Shown here: positions 1-6,118 of the stretch, in pieces
How positions within the stretch are numbered: position 1 is the stretch's first letter
Layout: the number at the start of each line of letters is the position of its first letter
Source of the DNA: Actinomycetota bacterium
GTDB taxonomy: Bacteria > Cyanobacteriota > Vampirovibrionia > Obscuribacterales > Obscuribacteraceae
Length of the DNA stretch: 7,623 nucleotides
Direction: 5' to 3'
Assembly: GCA_903970355.1 (NCBI GenBank)
Contig: CAJCIF010000050.1
Location: 1 to 7,623, forward strand
Made by a program: the position numbers and the translations under genes
The notes under the pieces: generated by a model
What the model was told of the DNA's origin: nothing
Database searches by the model: none
The model's input: the letters and a program-made list of their open reading frames with translations, nothing else

Positions 1-147
1 GGTGCAGATGCAAGCGGTGCTCCGGCAGCAAGTACACCCGGTGCAGATGCAACCGGTGCTCCGGCAGCAAGTACACCAGGTGCAGATGCAAGCGGTGCTC
101 CAGCAGCAAGTACACCAGGTGCCGATGCAAGCGGTGCTCCGGCAGCA
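1..147 (+). repeat. 39-bp in-frame tandem repeat, 3.8 copies visible
   Basis: Units lie at 1-39, 40-78, 79-117 and a partial 30-bp copy at 118-147. Each 39-bp unit encodes GADA(S/T)GAPAASTP. Copies differ at only one to three bases (for example AGC/ACC giving Ser/Thr, CCG/CCA, GCA/GCC), so they are nearly identical at the DNA level. This points to recent expansion or homogenisation. The array starts at or before the window edge, so the copy number is unknown. There are no spacers between units. Confidence 0.9.
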
Positions 148-1077
148 ACAACAACAACAACAACCGCACCACCACCTCCTCCCGGTCCGGATCTCGTAGC
201 TATAGCGACCCAATTAAGAGCAGAACATCAACATAACCAACAAGTTGTAGATGGAGAGGTGCATAAGGAAGGGGTGATTGGCAGCATTTGGGATTTTGGC
301 AAGAATCTTTTTAAATCAGATCAAGGTTCCGATGCATACGAACATAGACTGTCCCAAGTATCGGCTGAACTTGCTAAGTTGGATGCGGCTGCGCATTCCA
401 ACGACCTCGCGACATTTAGCGCTGAATACAAGGCTCTCACCGGTAAAGATTTCAATCCAGCTGCTGCTGCATCGAATGGACAAAGCAATTTAGCCGAGTC
501 TTCCCAAATTGGTAAATTCCGCGAAAATCAACGCGGAGGAGTAGACGGAATTGCTGATGCAACAACTACACTTGCTGCAGCCCTCGCCATTATTGCTATG
601 CACGGACGAGGAGGCCGCCTCACAACCTTGGCGGCAGGCACCGTAATTGGTGGTACACTAGACCCTGCGCTACATTTGGGAGATCAGGAGTTCCTTGATA
701 GCAGCGATATACTTCATGGCGCTACCGGCGGTTTCACAGTGTCGGCATTGCTATTAGCCAACCGAGTGAGAACTGCACCGACACCCGAAGAAACCGCAGA
801 TCGACTATTACTGCCAGGACCTTTAGAGCGGTACAGGCTACCTGCACCTGCGGAACCGCTCAGGCTACCACCACCCACGGAGCCACTCAGACTGGAAGGT
901 CCACCAACAGTTTTGAGGCTTCCCGCACCTGAAGGATCAGAACCACACGAGCCAGAAGCTCCCGGACCGTCGGCGGCCGGAGAAACTATTCATCTGCCTG
1001 GGCCTATAGAGCCAGGGACACCCTTTCCTCCGGCACCGAGTGGGCAGTCAGCTGCTGGGGCAATGCCGGTTAGCTAA
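1..1077 (+). CDS. Low-complexity Ala/Pro-rich protein of unknown function, 5' end outside the window
   Basis: The frame is open from base 1 to the TAA at 1075-1077, giving 358 residues with no start inside the repeat region, so this is the C-terminal part of a longer protein. Residues 1-49 are 13-residue repeats of the type GADASGAPAASTP, followed by six Thr and a Pro5 run (about 50-61). Residues about 113-147 look helical and charged. Residues about 180-254 are Gly/Ala-rich with three short hydrophobic stretches (near 187-200, 206-220 and 241-254) broken by charged loops, perhaps amphipathic or membrane-interacting rather than clear membrane spans. Residues 258-358 are a Pro/Leu/Glu-rich tail with imperfect LRLPxPxEP-like repeats. 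A GTG at 259 is in frame but has no reason to be the start, because the same unusual composition continues upstream of it. I recognise no family. The composition suggests a surface or secreted scaffold-like protein, which is inference. It is convergent with HK2 and overlaps it by 8 nt. Confidence 0.8.
   Translation, partial: GADASGAPAASTPGADATGAPAASTPGADASGAPAASTPGADASGAPAATTTTTTAPPPPPGPDLVAIATQLRAEHQHNQQVVDGEVHKEGVIGSIWDFGKNLFKSDQGSDAYEHRLSQVSAELAKLDAAAHSNDLATFSAEYKALTGKDFNPAAAASNGQSNLAESSQIGKFRENQRGGVDGIADATTTLAAALAIIAMHGRGGRLTTLAAGTVIGGTLDPALHLGDQEFLDSSDILHGATGGFTVSALLLANRVRTAPTPEETADRLLLPGPLERYRLPAPAEPLRLPPPTEPLRLEGPPTVLRLPAPEGSEPHEPEAPGPSAAGETIHLPGPIEPGTPFPPAPSGQSAAGAMPVS
148..165 (+). 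repeat. Trinucleotide run (ACA)5-ACC coding for poly-Thr
   Basis: Five ACA codons followed by ACC encode Thr6 directly after the 39-bp repeats. The run is followed by an Ala codon and five Pro codons (169-183). It could vary in length by slippage without leaving frame. It acts as a linker between the repeat tract and the remainder of the protein. Confidence 0.8.
784..1035 (+). repeat. Degenerate Pro-rich peptide repeat, LRLPxPxEP type
   Basis: The C-terminal tail of the upstream protein carries degenerate units of about 10 residues: LPGPLERYR, LPAPAEPLR, LPPPTEPLR, LEGPPTVLR, LPAPEG and, after a gap, LPGPIEPG. They are clearly related as peptides but have diverged at the DNA level, unlike the near-identical 39-bp units at the start of the window. 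Such tails are usually extended and flexible. No function can be assigned. Confidence 0.6.
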
Positions 1078-1078
1078 C
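1069..1078. other. Palindrome supplying the stop codons of two convergent genes
   Basis: GTTAGCTAAC is perfectly self-complementary. It contains the plus-strand TAA (1075-1077) of the low-complexity gene and the minus-strand TAA (1072-1070) of HK2. The two reading frames therefore overlap tail to tail by 8 nt. The stem is too short and lacks a following T-run on either strand to be called a terminator with any confidence. Confidence 0.7.
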
Positions 1079-2392
1079 TACATTTTCCTTTTCGATACTT
1101 AGCAAGTTGTCTATTAAGGCAAGCAGGCTCTGGACGTTACGCCCAACTTTATCGAGTTCGCGAGCGGCTGGTTCGGGCATCGTGCTGCGATAAGACATTT
1201 GCACAATGTTGATTCTTCCTGCCACCGATGTTAGAGGCGCTTTTAGATCGTGGCTGATCATTGCGAATAGATCACGTCGATAGGTTTCGATTTTTTTTCG
1301 CTCTGTGATGTTGTGCACCACGGAGAATAGCGTACCTTCTTTAGACCAAAAGCTAGACCAGAGGGTATCAATAATCAACCCGTTTGCACATTTCAAGCGC
1401 AGTTCATAATACTGGCTAGTTTTTAATTGCCTACATGTGCTGGACATTTGCTGGGCGCGCGCTACGTCTGCCGGATATACCAATTCTAAATAGGAACGAC
1501 CAATCAAGCCCTCATTTTTATATCCCAGCAGTTTCTCCGAAAAAGGGTTCACAGAGATAAGTTTTTCATTTTCGTCGATAGAGCAGATCATATCAGCGGC
1601 GTTATCTATCAGTCTTCGTTCTTGCAGCAATGCTTCACCAACAATTTCATCGACCTCGTGAAAGAGTTGATCCAACTTACAAAATTCATCTGAACCGGCA
1701 AGAACCGGCAATAGCTCCTGCCGTTTTGAAAGCCGTACTGCATTAGCACTGAGATGATCAATTGGTTGACGAATCGTTATTCCATAGTAAATTGCCAACA
1801 CGACGGCCAGCAGAGTTACTGCCACCACTGCGTATAAAAGCGACCTATTGATGAGGCTACGCCATTTTTCTCTTGCTGCCGGGGCTGATTTACTTTTTTG
1901 TAACTCAAGATCAACAATCCGTTCATGTACATCATAGACTTCATGCAAAACCTGCCCAAACATTCGCTCCGTATCGCCATGGAATTCGTACGAATTGCCT
2001 CTTCCCGCAAAGAGTACTGCCGGTTTTGCTTTGTGCCAGCTAGCAATGAGATCTTCCAGATTTTGCTTTTGATCCGGTTGCGTCGCCAGTTCTTGCTCTA
2101 TGTGATTAAGTTCGAGCGCCAGTTGCGATATTTGAGACTTTCGCTTTTCTCGAAAACCCATTTCGTCCTTGCTGTGTTCTTCCAATAGACCAATTTTGAC
2201 TGCGTTTTCTAGATTGAGGCCAAAACTGTGTGAATCAATGATTAGGTCTTTAGAATGTTCTTCAGCAACCGCTATTTTGTTTTCCTGGGTCAAAAACACT
2301 AAAAGCAGAATAATTAGTACGGCTTGTGATATGAGCGGTACACCTACTAATATGAGCCCTCTTGCAATAAGAGGCAGTGAGTGCTTTTTCAT
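1070..2392 (-). CDS. Membrane PAS-HisKA histidine kinase lacking the ATP-binding domain (HK2)
   Basis: A 440-residue sensor protein. Visible order: membrane segment about 11-35; extracytoplasmic, mainly helical region about 36-183; membrane segment about 184-204; HAMP-like linker about 205-257; PAS domain about 257-365 ending in the usual ITER motif; HisKA dimerisation/phosphoacceptor domain about 371-436. The H-box is canonical (SHDLKAPL), with His381 encoded at 1252-1250. The protein stops four residues after the second dimerisation helix. The whole HATPase_c domain, normally a further 110 or more residues with N, G1, F and G2 boxes, is absent. No remnant is visible beyond the stop, where the opposite strand encodes another gene. 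It cannot autophosphorylate alone, so a partner must supply ATP binding. It is the last gene of the regulator-HK1-HK2 operon, and its ATG overlaps the HK1 stop (ATGA). The inferred role is phosphoacceptor subunit for HK1, donating to the co-encoded regulator. Confidence 0.9.
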   Translation of the reverse strand: MKKHSLPLIARGLILVGVPLISQAVLIILLLVFLTQENKIAVAEEHSKDLIIDSHSFGLNLENAVKIGLLEEHSKDEMGFREKRKSQISQLALELNHIEQELATQPDQKQNLEDLIASWHKAKPAVLFAGRGNSYEFHGDTERMFGQVLHEVYDVHERIVDLELQKSKSAPAAREKWRSLINRSLLYAVVAVTLLAVVLAIYYGITIRQPIDHLSANAVRLSKRQELLPVLAGSDEFCKLDQLFHEVDEIVGEALLQERRLIDNAADMICSIDENEKLISVNPFSEKLLGYKNEGLIGRSYLELVYPADVARAQQMSSTCRQLKTSQYYELRLKCANGLIIDTLWSSFWSKEGTLFSVVHNITERKKIETYRRDLFAMISHDLKAPLTSVAGRINIVQMSYRSTMPEPAARELDKVGRNVQSLLALIDNLLSIEKENVVS

Positions 2393-4206
2393 TGCTCTGC
2401 CTCATTCCGGTTGGGTGCTGGTAAGCTGATCCAAAATCTACTGCCCACGCCTTCCTGGCTTTGAAGTCCGACGGTGCCACCATGCGCTTCAGCAATCGCC
2501 TTTACAATAGCCAAGCCAAGCCCGGTGCTTTTCAGGTTGGAATCTGATACCGCTTTGGATTGCCTGTATTTTTCAAATATGACTGTCTGATCCTCTTCCG
2601 GCACACCTGGTCCTTGGTCGGTAACGCTTAGCAGTATGCAATTGTCTTTTTGATCGATGCTGAGTTCCACAGTAGAATCCTTGGGCGAAAATTTAATTGC
2701 ATTCGACAAAATGTTGACCAGAGCTTGTACAAGCTTTCGCTGATCGGCTTCGATTTCAGCATCTCCACTCGGCTGAACTATCACAATTTTGTTGGCTTTA
2801 GCAAAGGCTTCCAAAGCTTCGACTGCTTGAGCGAAAGCTTCGGACGCGAGCAGTTTCGACTTTTGAATGACCATCACTCCGGCATCCATGGTTTCTAGAT
2901 CAAGCAAATCGCGCACTAGATCTAAAATTCTTTCTATGCCTCGCTCCGCCTTTGCAAAGTGATTTATTACCGGTGCTTCTAAATCGCCGAAAGCGCCACT
3001 TTTAATACGAGCTATATCGCTCTCTATCGTGGTAAGGGAAGATTTGAGATCGCTGCCAACAACGCTCGCCAAATTTTGTTTCAATCTCTCGACACTGCGC
3101 CTCTCGCTGATATCATGAGCGACACAGGAGTAACTCTGGCTTTCTGGTGCCCAACTTACCGACCAGAGAGTATCTTTTAGCGAGCCATCTTTCGATTTGA
3201 AGACATTTTCGAATTCACATTCAATTGAGCTGTTTGCTGCTGCTTCCAGTTGTTGTCGAGTATATTCAGAGCTTTCCGGCGTTACCATAGAAAGCAAAGA
3301 TTGCCCGAGCAGTTCGTCTTCGGAGTAGTGCCATAGTTTTGTTGCAGCACGGCCAATACGCACTAAGCGATAGCGCTTGTCTAAGGAAGCAATTACGTCA
3401 TCAGCCTGATCTAATACCGCAATTTCGCGTTGCCTGATTTCGGTGAGTGTTGTTTGGGCTGCAGAAAGCAAACGATTTAATTCGGAGATTTCATCCTCCG
3501 TTTCAGTAAGAGTATTGACGAATAGCTTTTGCATAGCCAGTTTGGTGGCGTTTTCGGCAATCAGATGCAAGCGCCCAACAAAATCTTTCGTAAAAGAGTG
3601 AACCAATAGGAGAGATATGGCAATGTTTGAGAATAAACCGCCAACTAGAAGCGCTACTGTCAAATGGAATTTTTCTGGCAGTTTTGGATTTAAGGCATGC
3701 ACTCGTTTATTGGTTTCGATCAACTGTTGTTTTAAGGGTGTTTGCCTGAGGAAAAGCACGTAAATTTGAGGGCGCAGAGCTTTCAAGTTTCCCAATCTGT
3801 CGGTTTCATCTTCCCGGCACAGCTCAAGAGCATTTTGGCAAACTACAATCACCCGGTTGAGTATGTCATTTGCTTGGGTCAACCATTCCTGGTTCAAATC
3901 GGCCAACTGAGCATCTCGCTGCAAAGTCTCTTTTTCTTTGAGGAGTTTGCTCTCCATTTGTCCCAAAGACTCGATGTTCCGTGCATTAGGCTCATTCGTC
4001 GTTTCCAATACACTAAAGATTGCTCGATTTACAGCAACGTCCCAAGTGTGCATTACAAGCACTTGCTGCTTAGCAGCGCTAATGCGATCAGAATCTTGCT
4101 GCGCCTGTTTAAGAGTTTGAGCGATAACCAGGACGAAGATAATGTTGAATAGCACGGGCACAATTACGAGCAAAATCCCCTTACGAATTACGCTCTGCCT
4201 GGGCAT
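2389..4206 (-). CDS. Membrane PAS histidine kinase with intact ATPase domain but no phosphoacceptor His (HK1)
   Basis: A 605-residue sensor kinase homologue counted from the ATG at 4206. Order: membrane segment about 11-31; helical extracytoplasmic region about 32-182, CHASE3-like in length and helical character; membrane segment about 184-203; HAMP-like/coiled linker about 204-262; PAS about 263-370 ending DISERR; HisKA-like helices about 372-438; HATPase_c about 485-597. The catalytic boxes are intact: N-box Asn498/Asn502, G1 DQGPG (530-534), F-box IFEKY (543-547), G2 TGLGLA (561-566). The H-box reads GSDLKSSL in place of the usual SHDLKxPL, so Ser385 (codon 3054-3052) replaces the phospho-accepting His and the conserved Pro is also lost. 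It should bind ATP but cannot carry the phosphate itself. An in-frame TTG at 4209 could also start it, with a GAAGG 9 nt upstream; I prefer the ATG, which overlaps the regulator stop (TGATG). Its likely partner is HK2, encoded immediately downstream. Confidence 0.9.
   Translation of the reverse strand: MPRQSVIRKGILLVIVPVLFNIIFVLVIAQTLKQAQQDSDRISAAKQQVLVMHTWDVAVNRAIFSVLETTNEPNARNIESLGQMESKLLKEKETLQRDAQLADLNQEWLTQANDILNRVIVVCQNALELCREDETDRLGNLKALRPQIYVLFLRQTPLKQQLIETNKRVHALNPKLPEKFHLTVALLVGGLFSNIAISLLLVHSFTKDFVGRLHLIAENATKLAMQKLFVNTLTETEDEISELNRLLSAAQTTLTEIRQREIAVLDQADDVIASLDKRYRLVRIGRAATKLWHYSEDELLGQSLLSMVTPESSEYTRQQLEAAANSSIECEFENVFKSKDGSLKDTLWSVSWAPESQSYSCVAHDISERRSVERLKQNLASVVGSDLKSSLTTIESDIARIKSGAFGDLEAPVINHFAKAERGIERILDLVRDLLDLETMDAGVMVIQKSKLLASEAFAQAVEALEAFAKANKIVIVQPSGDAEIEADQRKLVQALVNILSNAIKFSPKDSTVELSIDQKDNCILLSVTDQGPGVPEEDQTVIFEKYRQSKAVSDSNLKSTGLGLAIVKAIAEAHGGTVGLQSQEGVGSRFWISLPAPNRNEAEQ
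2400..2404 (-). promoter_or_regulatory. Ribosome binding site of HK2
   Basis: TGAGG lies 7 nt before the HK2 ATG, inside the last codons of HK1. It supports the ATG at 2392 and independent or coupled translation of HK2 across the 4-nt ATGA overlap. Confidence 0.6.
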
Positions 4207-4895
4207 CAATTATCCGTGCCTTCGGGATTCTTGACCCTGTATCCAACACCACGCACATTCTCAATGAGCGAAGCCATTCCGTGTGCTTCAAGCTCTCCCC
4301 TGAGGCGATGTACTGATTGACGAATATTTTCTGAACTCACATGATCTTCTGCAGTCCAAACGTGATCCGAAAGAGCTTTTGTATCGAAAAACTGATTGGC
4401 ATTCCGCATCAAAAACTCAAGCAGCGCAAAATCTTTTGGATAGAGCTTTAGCTCTTTATGGCCCGCTTTAGCACTGTGAGTTCTTGGGTCTAAAACCAAA
4501 TCACCCACCTGTAAAATGTTGTTCATTCCTTGAGAAGAGCGCCTCAGAAGCGCTCTAATGCGAGAGGACAATTCACGCAATTGAAACGGTTTGGTAAGGT
4601 AGTCATCCGCTCCAGAATCGAGACCATCTGTCTTATCAGCAACGTCTGACTTACCGGTCAGCATCAAGATAGGTGTTTGTCCGCTCTGCAAGCGGAACTC
4701 TCGACAAATCTCCATACCATCACCATCTGGAAGATTCAAATCGAGCAGGATTATGTCGTACTTAAAGTGCGCCAGAAATTCCTTTGCTTCGCTACTGCAA
4801 ACTGCAGATTCAACCGTGTAGTTTTCATTAGCGAGCCAATCCTTAACCATATCTACGATTTCCGGATCGTCATCTACGATTAGGACCTTGGCCAT
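4206..4895 (-). CDS. OmpR/PhoB-family response regulator
   Basis: A 229-residue two-component transcription factor of normal length. The receiver domain (about 1-118) has the acidic pair Asp8/Asp9, phospho-accepting Asp52 in LLDLNLPDGDG, the switch Thr80 in MLTGK and the invariant Lys102-Pro103. A winged-helix DNA-binding domain (about 126-223) ends in the typical ENVRGVGYRV signature. All residues needed for phosphorylation are present, in contrast to the two damaged kinases downstream. Its stop shares one base with the HK1 ATG, so the three genes look co-transcribed and translationally coupled. The start is the ATG at 4895, preceded by AGGA at 6-nt spacing. Its targets are not identifiable from the sequence. 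Self-regulation of the operon is common in this family but no clear direct-repeat operator is seen. Confidence 0.95.
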   Translation of the reverse strand: MAKVLIVDDDPEIVDMVKDWLANENYTVESAVCSSEAKEFLAHFKYDIILLDLNLPDGDGMEICREFRLQSGQTPILMLTGKSDVADKTDGLDSGADDYLTKPFQLRELSSRIRALLRRSSQGMNNILQVGDLVLDPRTHSAKAGHKELKLYPKDFALLEFLMRNANQFFDTKALSDHVWTAEDHVSSENIRQSVHRLRGELEAHGMASLIENVRGVGYRVKNPEGTDN

Positions 4896-4901
4896 GAATA
4901 A

Positions 4902-4905
4902 TCCT
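4902..4905 (-). promoter_or_regulatory. Ribosome binding site of the response regulator
   Basis: AGGA lies 6 nt before the ATG at 4895 on the minus strand, a good match in sequence and spacing. It fixes the start of the regulator. Confidence 0.6.
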
Positions 4906-4930
4906 GGGTAAAGGGTAATGCCGCTAGGCG

Positions 4931-4936
4931 ATTATA
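4931..4936 (-). promoter_or_regulatory. Candidate -10 element of the regulator-HK1-HK2 operon
   Basis: The minus strand reads a perfect TATAAT here, about 35 nt before the regulator ATG, which would place the transcript start roughly 25-30 nt before the gene. No good -35 lies at 16-18 bp. The nearest TTGAAT is 21 bp upstream, so the promoter may be weak or need an activator. The consensus -10 and the position in a divergent intergenic region are seen; promoter function is inferred. Confidence 0.45.
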
Positions 4937-4990
4937 CCGCCCTGGGACCATTGCGCCATTCAAAGTGGGTGTGGGACGTTGTGAAATAAT

Positions 4991-5018
4991 TTGCAGATGG
5001 CTTGCTCAATTCTATATT
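4991..5018 (+). promoter_or_regulatory. Candidate promoter of dinB
   Basis: TTGCAG (4991-4996) and TATATT (5013-5018) are separated by 16 bp, a reasonable match to a housekeeping sigma-factor promoter. The predicted transcript start would lie near 5025, leaving only about a dozen nucleotides before the ATG at 5037. That fits the absence of a clear ribosome binding site and would make the message nearly leaderless. This is inferred from motif match only. Confidence 0.4.
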
Positions 5019-5030
5019 TTAGTGTCAAAT

Positions 5031-5043
5031 CGAACAATGTTCG
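5031..5043. promoter_or_regulatory. Perfect inverted repeat over the dinB start codon, SOS-box-like
   Basis: CGAACAATGTTCG is a perfect 6-bp inverted repeat around one central base, and the dinB ATG (5037-5039) sits inside it. Just downstream of the candidate -10, it is well placed to act as a repressor operator. It resembles the LexA box of Gram-positive bacteria (CGAAC-N4-GTTCG), but the spacer here is 3 nt instead of 4. LexA binding is therefore doubtful, and chance or another dimeric repressor remains possible. Confidence 0.4.
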
Positions 5044-6116
5044 TTCACAAGATTATTCATGTTGATATGGACGCATTTTATGCGTCAGTTGAACAGCGTG
5101 ACAATCCAGAGCACCGTGGAAAGCCGGTTGTGGTTGGAGGTACGCCTGATAAACGAGGAGTAGTTGCTGCCGCCAGTTACGAAGCGCGTAAGTTCGGAAT
5201 TCACTCGGCTATGCCGTCGAGCATTGCCGTCCAGAAGTGCCCCCATCTCATTTTTCTCAGACCCAGATTCGACAGGTATAACGAGATCTCTCTCCAGATC
5301 AGGGAGATTTTCTATCGCTACACAGATCTTGTCGAACCGCTAGCGCTGGACGAAGCCTATCTCGACGTCACCGAGAACAAACGCGGCTTGCCATCAGCAA
5401 CGATAATCGCCAGAGAGATCAAAGAGAAGATTTTTGAAGAAACTGGATTGACGGCATCAGCAGGAATTTCCATAAACAAGTTTCTTGCTAAAACCGCATC
5501 TAGTATCAAGAAACCAAATGGCTTGTTTGCGATACCACCTGATAAAGTGGAAAGTTTCTTGGAAGAACTTCCAATTGAGAAGTTCTATGGTATCGGCAAT
5601 GTTACCGCTGAGAAGATGCGGATTGCCGGAATACACAAAGGAGCTGATCTGAAGCTCTGGACAGAGGACGATTTGTTGAGGAGGTTCGGTAAGGCTGGCG
5701 GATTCTTCTTCCGCATCGTCCGCGGTTATGACGACCGTCCCGTCACACCAAATCGCGTTCGGAAATCAATTGGCGCGGAGGAGAGTTTCGCAGAAGATCT
5801 TCACGACCGCTATTCAATGATCGTAGCCCTTGAGGAGCTGGCAAAGATACTCAAAGCGCGCATCGAAAGCAGTGGAACAAGCGGACGGACCTTGACTCTG
5901 AAAGTAAAATACTCAGATTACCAGCAAGTGACGCGTAGTCGAACAGTTGCAGATTCGATCGGCAGCATAGAAGAGATTATGAACCTTGCTATCGAACTTT
6001 TAGATATGACCGAAGTAGATCAAAGACGAGTAAGATTGCTTGGGCTGTCACTTTCCAATATGGACAGCGAGCGGGCGGCAGACGATTACGTTCAACTTAC
6101 ACTTGAGTTTGAATGA
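5037..6116 (+). CDS. dinB: DNA polymerase IV (Y-family translesion polymerase)
   Basis: A 359-residue Y-family polymerase, close to the 351 residues of E. coli DinB. It copies past damaged or distorted template bases without proofreading. Motifs in order: HVDMDAFYASVEQ (metal-binding Asp10, steric-gate Phe14); VVAAASYEAR with RKFGIHSAMPS (43-61); LDEAYLD (104-110, catalytic Asp105/Glu106); SAGISINKFLAKTAS (141-155); a helix-hairpin-helix FYGIGNVTAEKM (183-194); and a little-finger domain from about 240. The C-terminus YVQLTLEFE fits a beta-clamp-binding QLxLxF peptide. I chose the ATG at 5037 because DinB proteins start only a few residues before KIIHVDMD. A frame-compatible GTG at 4965 would add 24 unrelated residues and lacks support. 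No strong ribosome binding site is visible. It is divergent from the two-component operon, and its stop lies 2 nt from that of the convergent ene-reductase gene. Confidence 0.96.
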   Translation: MFVHKIIHVDMDAFYASVEQRDNPEHRGKPVVVGGTPDKRGVVAAASYEARKFGIHSAMPSSIAVQKCPHLIFLRPRFDRYNEISLQIREIFYRYTDLVEPLALDEAYLDVTENKRGLPSATIIAREIKEKIFEETGLTASAGISINKFLAKTASSIKKPNGLFAIPPDKVESFLEELPIEKFYGIGNVTAEKMRIAGIHKGADLKLWTEDDLLRRFGKAGGFFFRIVRGYDDRPVTPNRVRKSIGAEESFAEDLHDRYSMIVALEELAKILKARIESSGTSGRTLTLKVKYSDYQQVTRSRTVADSIGSIEEIMNLAIELLDMTEVDQRRVRLLGLSLSNMDSERAADDYVQLTLEFE

Positions 6117-6118
6117 AG

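Noticed and set aside
1..147. CRISPR-like array
   Set aside because: The units are directly adjacent, with no unique spacers, and form a coding repeat.
2..199. Gln-rich ORF in the second frame across the tandem repeats
   Set aside because: It is a shadow of the repeat array. The first frame continues into a long ORF with sensible composition and this one does not.
259..1077. Start of the first protein at the GTG at 259
   Set aside because: The same frame is open from base 1 and carries a regular 13-residue repeat in that frame, so the gene starts upstream of the window.
1070..1100. Frameshift or assembly error as the reason HK2 lacks its ATPase domain
   Set aside because: No ORF on the minus strand of 1-1070 carries ATPase motifs, and the opposite strand is fully occupied by another long ORF. 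Read-level confirmation is still needed.
1925..2429. Plus-strand ORFs inside the kinase genes
   Set aside because: They lie antisense to well-supported kinase domains and show no motifs of their own.
4965..5036. N-terminal extension of DNA polymerase IV from the GTG at 4965
   Set aside because: The added residues do not resemble any DinB start, and they would place coding sequence over the likely promoter.
5031..5043. Firm call of a LexA SOS box at dinB
   Set aside because: The half-sites match but the spacer is 3 nt instead of 4, so I kept it only as an unassigned operator-like palindrome.
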